Source: Alnus glutinosa (lineage: Eukaryota > Streptophyta > Magnoliopsida > Fagales > Betulaceae). From it: a stretch of DNA of 64,000 bases. Where the stretch lies: the NCBI RefSeq assembly GCF_958979055.1, contig NC_084889.1:33795951-33859950 (forward strand), given 5' to 3'. A program made the translations under genes and the position numbers. The first letter of the stretch is position 1. Every line of letters starts with the position of its first letter. Positions 10,687 through 21,545 of this stretch are shown here, in pieces. The notes below the pieces were generated by a model. That model was given only the letters and a program-made list of their open reading frames with translations, was not told the origin of the DNA and did no database searches.

Positions 10687-11130
10687 TATTAGAGCTGTAA
10701 ATGAGCCGAGCTCGGAGAGAATATTATTTGTCTAAATTTGGTTCATTTAAATATTTCACAAATGGAACAACTAATTAATTAATTATTGTGTATATATATA
10801 TAATCAATAAATTATTGTTACTTAATATATATTAATTATTGTTATTTAATTTATTCTTAGATATTTATAATATATACAATTAATTATTTTTACATTATAT
10901 AAATTATTTTTATTAATATAAATGTAAATATTAATAAATATACACGAGTGGAGCCTAATAAGTGATTTAAGTTTTATACGAGTTTGCTTACTAGCATTAA
11001 CCGAATTAAGCCAAATTTTAAAAAAATATATACCATTTAATAATTCAATTTAATTTCGTGTTTAAGAGCCGTTTATTTAATAATCGGACCGAATACGAGC
11101 CTACGCGAATTTACAAATAACTTTGTTATT
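10687..11130. repeat. Degenerate dispersed repeat with inverted 'gtaaat' ends
   Basis: Begins gctgtaaatgagccgagctc and ends with the roughly inverted gagcctacgcgaatttacaa. The ends resemble a common plant hAT-related repeat type. The interior is AT-rich with no ORF. Confidence 0.35.
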
Positions 11131-11254
11131 TACGGCGTAACCTAAAAGGACGGATAAAGAAGGGTAAACATGGAATAGAACAAGATGATGGAAAAGGAGG
11201 GTGGTAGTATAAATTTTGCTCTGGCGCCCCGGTCTAGGGTTCACTCTCATTAGT

Positions 11255-11383
11255 TTAAGTATGAGGCTCTGCTCTCAGGGAGGCCGCGGCCTCTTTTGGA
11301 GGCCGGTGGCCCTTACCTGAATGGCCTGCGGAGCCGATGATTTGCTTAATTACCGAAATCACTTTCCACCAACGTAAAAGGAT

Positions 11384-11415
<32 letters not shown>

Positions 11416-11690
11416 CGACGCACACACATACACACACTCTCTCTCTCTATCTCTCTTTGGTTCTGTAAAATTGAATGGCTATGAGGCGGTGATGATGATT
11501 TCAGCATGTAAATCAGGCACTGGGAGACGGCACCGTTTCTTGGCGGGGCGACTCCGAGCATCCTGTGTAAAAAATGACTGTTATGCCCTTTTTTCACAGG
11601 CGGTTCCTTGTTGCAGCCATGGCGGGTGCCTGTTCTCCGTTGTCTGAGAAAAGGCGAATCTGAGCCTCGCTCTCTCTTTCGAGTGATACT
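11255..11690 (+). repeat. Imperfect tandem repeat with hairpin, unit 1
   Basis: Contains a GC-rich hairpin (about 11260-11335: ggctctgc pairing with gcggagcc around an inner tcagggaggcc/ggccctt.cctga stem), then gccgatgatt, CT and CA microsatellites, gtgatgatg, cgtttcttggcggggcgact and gcagccatggcg. The same blocks recur in order in unit 2. Only short frames are open (the ATG in gccatggcg gives 14 codons). It could be a non-coding RNA gene, the duplicated leader of a lost gene, or a repeat; I cannot assign it. Confidence 0.4.
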
Positions 11691-11716
11691 AGAAACTACA
11701 TTAAGAGTAATCTGTG

Positions 11717-12090
11717 TTAGTAGCTCTGCTCTCAGAGGAAGAGACCCCTCGTTTCTCTGAATGCCCTGCGGAGCCGATGATTCAATCCATCAATCATCAT
11801 CATCATCATCATCATCTTCTTCTTCTTCTTCTTCTTCTTCTTTCTCTTTAAAACCTAATGTAAAGAGCCGGTGATGATGCTTTTAGTCTGTGAAATCGGA
11901 TAAAGAGAAAAGGATGGTACGTTTCTTGGCGGGGCGACTAGACTCGGTGGCTGTGTGTGAAAAATGACCGTTCTGTCCTTTTTCTACGGGCAATTCCGGC
12001 TATTCGTCGCAGCCATGGCGGATCGTCCTCCTCTTTTCCTTTCTCAGACTAGCCGAAACCTGAGCCCCTCTATATTTTCTGTTTTTCAAT
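11717..12090 (+). repeat. Imperfect tandem repeat with hairpin, unit 2
   Basis: Second copy of the blocks in 11255-11690. The outer stem is kept (gctctgc with gcggagcc), and the inner stem differs in sequence but still pairs (tcagaggaa with tttctctga). ATC and TTC trinucleotide runs at about 11785-11841 replace the CT/CA runs. The gccatggcg ATG at 12014 opens a 33-codon frame (MADRPPLFLSQTS...). Confidence 0.4.
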
Positions 12091-12131
12091 TTTGTGTTTT
12101 TGTTTTTGCGTTCTGATTGTTAACCTATCAG

Positions 12132-12268
12132 CTTCAGCCACTATCAAATTATCAGCAACAGATGATGATCTTGACGATAACTATGCAGAAGGTTCTATGC
12201 CATTGAAGATGTCACAGGATCAGCAAGAAGAACTCAGTCAGATTGACTTCCCAACTGTGGATGATTAG
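12132..12268 (+). pseudogene. Orphan terminal-exon-like coding fragment
   Basis: After a plausible branch point and acceptor (ctgattgttaacctatcag) an open frame runs to a TAG at 12266-12268. It encodes an acidic tail (SATDDDLDDNYAEGSMPLK, then MSQDQQEELSQIDFPTVDD) and is followed by AT-rich 3'-UTR-like sequence. The composition looks like a real protein C-terminus, not a random frame. The only start nearby is the ATG at 12014, whose frame ends before this exon with no obvious donor. It may be the last exon of an undetected small gene or a captured gene fragment. Family not recognised. Confidence 0.35.
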
Positions 12269-12752
12269 AAGAATTTGTATCTTTATCTTATCATCTTGTA
12301 TTTCAAATTGTACAGCACATTGTATACGTTTGTTAGCTTTGTAAACTCAACCTGTATGAATTAATACCATAGCATTGTGTTTTGGTAAGTTAACCAAAAC
12401 CATTTCCAAGTACTTTCTTCACTGATCTAGCTCGATTTTTCGCTGCTATTTTCACTTGTTCAAAAATATTTCTTTTTAGTTGTTTAGAAAACGGAGAAAG
12501 AGTTGAAATTCTTGGAAAAAGAATTTAGAAATCCAACAGAGCATTATGGCCAAACAAGGAATTATGGAATCTTGATAGTCACAAGCTTGAATTTATGTTG
12601 GCTAAATCACATCTCTAAAGCGTTTGAATCTGGAAGGAGGAGAAACAAATTACAATCATCTATGCCCAAGAAATTGTGGATCAAAACTTGATAATAGAAA
12701 TATGCCACTCAAATCAATCTCTTGTGGCACGAACTATAATTGATCCATCATC

Positions 12753-15700
12753 TTAGTATTCCATGGAGAACAAGAAGCTGAGCACCATGATTGCAACTAG
12801 AGAAAGACCCATGTTTGCAACATTTGCCAATGCACTTGAACGGGGTGCTTCGGCTACGGCAGGTGCATTAGGAGGAACAGCAGTAGTAGTGGTGTTGACC
12901 ACCGGAGGAAGTGGCGGGTCGACAATGTCTCCGATCTTGAGGGGCGGAAGAGGGGCAGCTGCCGGTGGCAGCACTGCTACAGGAACCAAAGAAATCAGAG
13001 AACCGGATTCAGCTGGGAGGATGTTGTATTCGGGTTTATCGCTATTGGCACATGGGCTTCCTGCAACACCAAAAAGAATGCAGCTTGTGAAATTTCCCAA
13101 GTGAAGTTGTTATGAAATGAATTCAACGAATCCGACCTGAATTCACTGACTTAACTTTTGACACTTACTCATATATTTACTGGCAGTTCCCGGGTACTCA
13201 GTTATGATCCCATCAACTCCGGCTGCATCAAAAGAAGCAATCTCCACAATGGGGTCTGAATAATAGTCAAATGCGAGTGTGATGTATTCATTCCTGAGAA
13301 CATAGACATAGACAGAGACATTTGCCTTCTGAAACTCTGCAACGACATTTGTCGAACGCACGGTGAAGGAATTAGAAACCTCAGTGATGGCTGCTCTTGT
13401 TATGGCAACTGCATCAGCAAACTTCTTGATTTCCTTAACGGGCTGTTCGGGAGCGTCACTAATTTTGTCTTCAACCAACAACACTCTTTTGTAAGTTGGG
13501 ACATTCACAAACTTGGACAGCACGGAAGTGTCATCAGATTGGATCAAGACTTGTTGAGTGGATTGCTTATCGAAGGTGGCATTGCTCAAGGCAGAGGTAA
13601 CTGCACCAACAATGTCAAGCCCCTTCTTTGATGCTAAATACGCAGCATTCTGAGAAAGAAAGTTGGGTATCAGTATGTTGTATGTAAATAGAAGAACTTT
13701 AATTGGAGCTGAAAGTGGAAGATAATGGAATTAGAGTAGAGATTCTGAGTTCGAACTTTCTCTCCGTCATTCACCTCCTATTTCAATTAAATATTTACGT
13801 GTTGGGCCTCACTTATTAAGGAAAAGTTTGAGCCCACACGTGAAGAGAGTATTAAAATATAGATTAAATGATTAGATTGACCTATTTCTTTCGGATTAAG
13901 ATTTTAGAATAAGCGGTGATTTAATATGGCATAGGTTTGGATTGGTTTGAAAATGATATGCTTATAGTTGGAGTAGAGTTGAACTTACCTGAATGTCGAT
14001 CAAAACTCCAGATACTGCGTTTGTTTTAGCCAAGTCAAGAAATTCAGTGAGGGTCGTAAATTTACCAGCATTCTTGTATGCTGGGTTTCTGTGGAAGTCT
14101 GGTAAAACATTCGCCATTTGAGCTGCAAATACGAAAGTTTTAGGTGTGAGTGGGATTAGAAGCTCACAAAACTTGCATGTGTGAAGAGTATGGAAAAATT
14201 TTGAAGAAGATTACGCTTCAAGGTTTGAATCTCGCTCCATGTGAGGTCGAACGAAAAGATTCCAGACTCTGGTTGAATTTCTGGGACAGTGTTAGACCTT
14301 GACATGAAAGTAGTCATCGCAGTGGTATCTCCCATGAGGTCCGCTGAGTCCAAGCAGAAGGCAACTCCATCTTTTGACATTTGAACCGGGCAGTCTATTA
14401 TGTCCGCCCCATCGTCCATCGCTTGCTGATAAGCAAGATCAGTGCAGCCAGGATAAATCCCACTTGCTCCGTTTTTGGTGATGATCAAAACTTTTCCTGA
14501 AAAGGGTACAAATTTTAGTGCACAATTGAAGCTTGTTCTTCATTTTATTTGACATCTCCAGAAACTTTTAAGGTTGTCATATGTGCTTTCAGAAAGATTT
14601 TAGTATCATACCTTTGATGGGCTTGCTAACATTTTTGTTATTTGCAAAGCATGCTGCATCGGAAAGAGCATTGTAGGATCAGACCATTACTCAGAAAACA
14701 ATATATACTACCATTAGAATATTTTAATTTTTTTAAATGAGTAAATTACTTCTAGAAATATAGTGAAGGCATGACAGTCGGTTATCTCACCAATGGCTTC
14801 TGATGCTGTAGGAGAGAAATCTGTAAGCACCCCATCAACAGAAAACTTAGAATTATCAACAAACTGAAGGTACTCAGATGTAGGATCATAGCTATAGTTG
14901 TAGCTTGCAAAAAAATCATTGGCAAAACCAGAAGCATATACTTCTAGTCCTTGTTTGTGAGCATCAGATACAAGCGTAGTAGGAGCTCCCAAATACATGT
15001 CTGGCTGTACTGGCCATATGTATTCTTTGGGGACAAGTATTCCGGTTGCAAATGACTTGATTGAGGCAAGATCCTGCAACAGTTTACTGTACGTTTTATT
15101 GGTTGTAGGTTCAATCTCATCTGCGCCGAGGGCCTGGAAGACGAGCTTTGTCCTGGCTGTGTTCACTTTTCCATTCATGTTCTTCAAGAAACCAATCTCA
15201 GCAGAAGAAAGGTAATTGATACGCATAGATCTCATTGCCTTTTGAACATACGATGCCGGGCTGAGTTTGAATTGGTTATAGAATAAATCATACTGCATAA
15301 GAAACACCTAACCATTTTAGAAACAATCGATGATGCTTGCTTGAAAAAGATAGGTTTTTTTATATAATTAGTTCAAAAGAGAGTGAGAGAGACCTGAACA
15401 TTCAACCAAAACTGGGCTGGTTTAATTCCTGTTACATCTTCAACAGTGGATATAGGATATTGTAAATCAAAGAAACTTGATCGAGATAGTATACCCTGGG
15501 TCACTGTTGAAAAACATCATGACAAAGCAATTAGAGAAAAGTCACTTTTGAAGAAGCTATAGATTAAGTTGTTAACTGCATACATGGCTATGACTGCAAA
15601 CGTGATTCTGATTCATCATGTATGTTTAAATTATTGTTTTTGTTTTGAGGCCTCTACACAAAATAGGAGGGAATTAATAGGAGAAAGACAAAGGTGTTTC

Positions 15701-16244
15701 AACTTACATGATACATTGTTGAATAGCTGGTCGATTGTATAATCCGAAGCAAACCACCCATGCACTTTGTTTCCATTCACATCGTATGTCTTTTTACCTT
15801 TTGGGAATGTACTTGCTATATTGGTTGAATTATCAAGCCTAATATCCGTGAGGCATATACCAACTCCATCTTTTGTCAGTTTTAGATTGCAGAACAGAAC
15901 CGTATCCGGCAAACTTGCAGACACTGCCAATTGATTCGCAGAAGAGCTGGACTCTGGAAACAGTCCTGAGAAGCCACCTCGCGCTATTACAAGGGGCCTT
16001 TCACCTGCAGGTACATATAACTTTGTGTCATCCCTCACAAGGAATCCAGATACTGGAACTTTTTCTATTGATTGATTGAACCTTTTCTTTTTTCTTAGAA
16101 TATTGGTGTTTTTCTTTCTTTGTTCAACATAAAAATTGGATGGTTACCATTCAAAGTCAGCCATTTCTGTGATGGAGCCTCTGCAGAATGTTTCCCTGAA
16201 GTTGAATGGATCAACAAGGAAATAAAAAGCAAGCACCTGATCAT
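12753..16244 (-). CDS. GDPDL: Glycerophosphodiester phosphodiesterase-like protein (SHV3/GDPDL), GPI-anchored
   Basis: Nine exons on the minus strand: 16148-16244, 15708-16004, 15394-15503, 14791-15292, 14612-14653, 14215-14496, 13989-14122, 13169-13649, 12753-13060. Phases close and give 750 aa, normal for the family. Exon 1 encodes a secretion signal (MIRCLLFISLLIHSTSG). Two GDPD domains follow: the first from VIARGGFSGLFPESS (about residue 38), the second from LIITKNGASGIYPGCTDLAY (about 352). Both lack the His of the usual H-R-G active-site motif, as SHV3-like proteins do, so catalysis is doubtful. The Pro/Ala-rich tail ends in a hydrophobic stretch (GLSLVAIMVLSFLF) typical of a GPI signal. 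Known relatives act at the cell surface in wall organisation and root-hair or cell expansion. A leader intron in the 5' UTR is likely (about 16257-16642). Family assignment is firm; the exact paralogue is not. Confidence 0.92.
13690..13960. repeat. Dispersed ~250-bp repeat, copy 1 (in GDPDL intron)
   Basis: Contains gagttcgaactttctctccg, tttacgtgttgggcctcact, gtttgagcccacacgtgaag and ataagcggtgatttaa in that order. The same order appears at about 17500-17760 and 43530-43770, with further fragments near 18600-18860 and 41575-41720. No ORF. The gttcgaa motif resembles a tRNA-type B box, but I see no matching A box. Confidence 0.55.
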
Positions 16245-16256
16245 CTTCTTCTGATC

Positions 16257-16642
16257 CTGTCATAGGTCCAAAAAGTTACATGTACGTGATCAATGAACAG
16301 CATAATAGACAAGGAAAAAGACAAAATTAATGAACATATATGACAATTGGGAGATTTTTGCCTGCCTTTTCATTTCCCAGGTTGGAACTTGGCTTGGCAA
16401 CGGAAGGGCATTAATTTATCACCCTTAATACCATTAAATGTCGTCCCTCACATATTAATGCAGTCAGTTTTATCTCTGTTTTACGTTGTTATTTTAATTA
16501 CATTCATTAAAAAAAAAAAAAAAAAAAAAACCCTTTTTCCTTTGTTTGAGTTCCATCAAATTTCAGTAACCCACCACCTCAAAATGATGATTGACCCAGA
16601 AAAAAAAAAAGTATATATAAAACCTGACCAGGTTGAACTTAC
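16257..16642 (-). other. Probable 5' UTR intron of the GDPDL gene
   Basis: Minus strand: donor ttcaa|gtaagttc with exon edge at 16643, acceptor atgacag|gatc with exon edge at 16256, 12 bases above the start codon. The region also holds a long poly-A run near 16510. Inferred from splice motifs only. Confidence 0.4.
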
Positions 16643-16859
16643 TTGAATCTTGTAGGTCGTATGGAGGACACAAACATTCCCTGTCAAGTTTCCAGGAAAA
16701 ACTCTTCAGGGGAATGTGATGGAAAAAGAGAGGAGGAGGACAGAGATGGAGGTAATTAAATGATAAGATGGGATTTACTCCAAAAAATGGTTCTTTCTGA
16801 TAACTCCCCCACAGATTTCCCACATTAATATCTGGCCAGTATTAATTCACTCATAAAGG

Positions 16860-17480
16860 AAGACCACTTTTTGGCTTTGAAATCTTTCTTCATTTGCTAT
16901 TCTTGTCCCTGCTTTTTAGTGACCAAGGTTGTTTTGTTCTGTGTGTTTCGCGGGAAAAGGGGACAGCTCAAACCCCAACTGCTCTAACGGTTTTTTGTCT
17001 GATGAGCCCAATCACTTACATAAATCCTTAATTCCTGCTTCTCAGCCGTCCGATCCAGCCCCTTTCAATCCTGGCCCTTATTTTGCATATATCTCACAAT
17101 TAAGGCTTTTTAACCACCTACGAGAGTTGGATTAGTATGATTTAATAATCATAATAAACTTATTAAATTATAGACCTCCAACAGGTCTATAATTTTTTTT
17201 TTTATAACTTGTTTACTTGTTTCAGGCTGTCACTTGTCAGTATATAATTAGAGCCATATTAACCACTAAAAAAAACAGGTTGACACCCCTTCAATCACAT
17301 GTTGTTACCTGTCAGCAGATTGTAAAATATTTGTAGACCAGTATAACGTTACTCCAATAATGAATCATTTTACAATGGTTTTGTGAAAGAAAAAAAAAAA
17401 AAGGGTAAAAATGTGTCATTGATAGGGTAAGTTTTTTGACGTGCCAGATTGATTGCTATAATTTTACATAGGAGAACTAT
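16860..17480. other. Intergenic sequence upstream of GDPDL
   Basis: Expected to contain the GDPDL promoter (transcription leftwards). I see no assignable promoter element or ORF. The 68-codon plus-strand frame near 16929 has no supporting features. Confidence 0.35.
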
Positions 17481-17499
17481 ACCTACTCATCATAAACTT

Positions 17500-17760
17500 G
17501 AAATTTTGAATTTCGTTAGAATATTAATTTAAATGATTAAATGTATTATTTTTTATTAGCGTAAGTTTTGTAAAATAAATGGTGATTTAATACGGTGTTA
17601 GAAGATCATGAGTTCAAATCTTGACTTCACACTTTACGGTATTTTAATTAATATTCTATGTGTTGGGCCACATTTGTTTGGAGGAGGGGGGGCAAGTTTG
17701 AGTCTAACCGTGAGAAAGAATAATAAAATATTAATTTAAATGAGCTAACTTTTTGTGATA
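17500..17760. repeat. Dispersed ~250-bp repeat, copy 2
   Basis: Shares gagttcaaatcttgacttca, tatgtgttgggcca, aagtttgagtctaaccgtga and aatggtgatttaata blocks with the copies in the GDPDL and CBP60 introns. Confidence 0.5.
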
Positions 17761-17850
17761 AGTAGTGTTGATTTCAAATTTTGATTTCTTGCACTTTTAT
17801 TGGGCTATTTGTCAACATGCATAAAGAAGGGTTATATTTTTTTTCTGGTG

Positions 17851-18332
17851 TGTGTGGTTTAATGGGAAATCAAATAGATCCTTAAGTTTTAGAAACTATT
17901 GCAAATGGTATGTGTAGACATCCTATTAATGCAGAGGGTACCATCGTCCATGTTCCATCCAATATTTTAACGGCGTGCCACGTCAAACCAATCAGCAGCT
18001 GTCATGTGTCACATATGCCTCATTAATATTATTTAAGAAAAAATAAAAACAAAAACTCTTGGAGTGGCTCAATCCACTCTTAAATGGCCAAATCGGGGTG
18101 GCCGAAACCACCCCCGGCCGGCCATAGGGGGATGGCTCTAGCCACTCCCATATATATATATATATTAAATTTATGAGGCATATGACATTTGGTAGTTATT
18201 GATTGTTTTGAGGTGGCATGCCTTTAATGTATTGGACGAAAGTATCATTTGTGTTTATTGAATGTTTATAAGTACCATTTGCGATAGTTTTTAAAATCAA
18301 GAGGTCCGTTTGATTTTTCGTTAAACCACATG
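17851..18332. mobile_element. Long-inverted-repeat element with GC-rich core
   Basis: The ends are inverted copies: tgtggtttaatgggaaatca on the left and a right end whose complement reads tgtggtttaacgaaaaatca. The match continues through 'aaactat(t/c)gcaaatggta'. The core near 18060-18150 is abruptly GC-rich (gggtggccgaaaccaccccc). No coding region. Structure resembles a non-autonomous Mutator-like element. Confidence 0.6.
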
Positions 18333-19651
18333 TATCCGAAAGGTATTTACCTTGTAAAGAATTATGACGATTACAAAATTAAATGTAGTATCACATATGA
18401 AAGATCTATAAATGCCAAGCATAAAATGTTGCCAAGAAAAAATATTGAAATAGAGGATTTCTATTATGTGGTGTGTTATGATCTTTGTAGCATGTTAGAA
18501 CATCACTCAACCAAAAAGTTTAAGTCTAAGGAATCAGGTTCAATTATGTTATATTAATCACCTACACTTGTGACACGGTATATCAAGCATGTAGGATTGT
18601 TAAAACACCGTTTATCAAAATAAGGGATGAACGATAGAGAGAAGATTTGAACTCAGGATATTTGCTTTGATAATATAAAAAATCATCACTTATCTTAAAA
18701 GCTTCAATTGATAAAGTTTTTACATCAAAGCAAAAATGGTAGACCGACCATTTTGAGGACATTTGCTTTAATATCGCTCGTTAGCCTCTTCTGAAATTTA
18801 ATTACTTAATTAAAATTCTAATACTATTTCTCGTGGGTGAGCTTAAACTTCTTCTTAATAAGTAATGCCCAAAATGTATAATATTTTAATAAAATGGGGA
18901 AAGAGGAAAAACATAAACGAAAGAGAGAAACAAAGAAAATTGAGGTGGTTCACCATTAGAGGCCTATGCCCATCGTCCTAATGCCTAATAAGTCTGCATT
19001 TTGATCATTTTCACTTGGAGTACTGCCAAGAGTACTCTCAATTTTACTACATTTTCTTACAAACTAACTTGATAGTGTCATGTGGAATTGCCACCTAACC
19101 ATAACCCTCTCTTCCACGTTAGCATGCACCTCTTTCCATCACGTCGTCTTGGCTCGCCTCCTCGCCTACACTGACAATGCCAATTGCCAACTACCTTGTC
19201 TTTTCTTCTTCATCCTCTAGCAAAAGAGTGGCTTATGCTCCAACCCCACAAAAACCCACGGCTAAGTTGTGGGTCTCTCATGCAGCCACCCTCACGGCTC
19301 TAAGGAAGGATTACCATGACCAAATTGTTAGCCCACCCTACAAAGACCCACAATTAGGTTGAGGGTCACTCGTGCGACCACCCCAGAGAGACCCATGGGT
19401 CTCTAGGATGTTCCAAACCCCACAGTCTAGTCATGGGTCTCCAAACTACAAGCGACAATGGGGTACTTTGTCATTTGAGTTGACATGGATGCCACGTGGA
19501 TTACCACATCAATTTAATGACTAATGTCGTAAATCCCACATAGCTTGCTATGCCAATTTATAAAGGGTTTTTTTTTTTTTATATATTTTTTTTTAAATTG
19601 GTTTTTTTATAAAACCTGTGTGATAGAAAAAAGATAATTCGGCTATAAAAT

Positions 19652-19690
<39 letters not shown>

Positions 19691-20305
19691 TTTTTTTGTT
19701 CTTTTCATTTTGGGCAGGGAGGGGGAGAGTTGTTAGATTTAGTCTTTATGTTTCAATTGGAACAATTAAATCCTTAGATTTAACGCTTTTGACAAATCAA
19801 CCTAATGGAGACCTAGAGTGTTGGAAATAATTTTTGGATGGTGCATAAAATTCTTGTTGAAATAAAATAATATCAATCTGAAAATTAACAATTAAATAAA
19901 TAATTGACTGAAAATATTATTGTTGATGCTAGACCATATTAATCCGAAAATAATAATAATAAAATAAATAGAGTACAAGAGATTAAAATTAAGACAAGGA
20001 AAAATCTCACAATGCTATAGAATCATGCAAGAGCGTTGTCCTTAAAGGTTGATTCGTGCCTCTCAGAGTATATAACTCGATGTGATCGGTTCTCTTGATA
20101 CGCAATCTCTCGGGATTAGACTATAACGTTTATCTTCATTAAAGACGTACTTTCAAGAACGAAGACTAATAGAATAACTCTTTGATAAAAGATGATGAAG
20201 GACTACAAGTCACACTTAAATGACTAAAATATAATTTAATGGCGGTAGAAAAGAATTCACGAACACCAGATGATGTAGGAACAAAAGAAATTCCAAAGAA
20301 AGTGA

Positions 20306-20350
<45 letters not shown>

Positions 20351-20760
20351 GTCATTGGGGAACTCAATATATAGAAGAAAAAAAAAATTGAGCATCAGTT
20401 TTTTCTTTTCTTAAAGGCACCAAGTAAACGTTAGATGAGCTAATGATAGAAACGTTAGATGATAAAATTTCATGGATTTGAGTTAATGTCAAACGGTAAA
20501 AAAACTCATGAGGATGATTTCATGTCAAAAGGAAAAAGAAAACAAAGGACAATATTTGTAATATTACAACACCTAGTTTCCAAATATGTTACTTTTATAA
20601 ATTGATCCTTTTTTTTTTTGTTTTTTCAATAACCTTTAATTAACATTTTTATTGTTGCTAAAGCTGAAGTCATCAACTATTAAGTAAGTTATGCTGACAA
20701 TTAGATATTTCATTTGAGTTAAATTCGGGACTATTTTTAATGAATCATTTACTTTTTACC
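18333..20760. other. Intergenic, repeat-derived
   Basis: Contains fragments of the ~250-bp dispersed repeat (about 18600-18860), a poly-T tract at 19655-19685 and an (AT)n run at about 20319-20347. The stretch at about 19960-20300 has moderate complexity and looks like decayed transposon sequence, but I cannot name it. No gene seen. Confidence 0.35.
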
Positions 20761-20778
20761 TTTTTTAGAGTAAATCTT

Positions 20779-21341
20779 CAGGGTAATTACTTTTTTCTCT
20801 CATCAACTATTATTCATTGTCAACATGCTACCACGAACTGACACATCGACTAAAAGAGAGTATGAAACTACCATTTACATATCGTTACCCTCTTCCATCA
20901 GGAAATATTGTTAAATCGAACGAAATATGCTATTTTTAGATGTTAAATTTTGTTTAAAGACATAAATGGCCTCAAACAATAATTTAATAAAAAAAATATT
21001 AAACCTAATATATATATAAAGAAAAACAAGAAAAGAAAAGGAAAGGGGTGGCCGCGTGGCCACCCTTGGTTCCATGGTGGGGGCGAGCCAAACCAAGTTA
21101 GCCACCCCATTTCTTTCCTTTTTATTTTTTTATTTATTTGTTTGTTTAATTTTAAGGGTATTTTATTTGAATTTTGACTTTAAGTTAGAGTATTTGAGTA
21201 TTTTTCACGAATTTGACTAACAGAAGGGGGTAACAGTATGTAAATGGTAATTCCTTGCTCTCTTGTAGTTGATATGTCAATTTGTGGTAACATATTGACA
21301 ATGACCAGTAGTTGATGAGGAGAAAATATAACTACCCCTAA
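20779..21341. mobile_element. Long-inverted-repeat element, ~560 bp, with GC-rich core
   Basis: About 150 bp at each end are inverted copies: ctctcatcaactattattca and tcattgtcaacatg on the left match the complement of the right end (ctcctcatcaactactggtc, tcattgtcaatatg). Both arms also share aattaccatttacata-type text and a gttaccc block. The core at 21045-21110 is a GC-rich ggggtggccgcgtggccacc block. No transposase. Confidence 0.65.
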
Positions 21342-21439
21342 ATCCTCCCATGGTCCACATGTATAGTCACTCTTAAGTGAAAAAATTTCATCTCCTAATA
21401 GACTAATACTATAAAGAATACTCATGTCTTTTTTGAATT

Positions 21440-21545
21440 TTCTTGAAATTGATATAACTTTTAAAATCACTATTAAATGAATGATAAATGACTATTGAAT
21501 TTTGATTCAATAATAATTTTAAAAGTCACATTAATTTTGAAAGGA
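21440..21545. repeat. Partial copy of the 'tgctacatatcatc' MITE family
   Basis: Carries the inner inverted arms (aaaatcactattaaatg ... ataattttaaaagtcacatt) of the family seen at 22545-22725, but the outer ends are missing. Confidence 0.4.

Noticed and set aside
12763-13104. 113-codon plus-strand ORF
   Set aside because: It is the antisense shadow of the Pro/Ala-rich last exon of the GDPDL gene.
17605-17630. tRNA gene suggested by a B-box-like gttcaaatc
   Set aside because: No A box, no cloverleaf and no acceptor stem; it belongs to a dispersed repeat.
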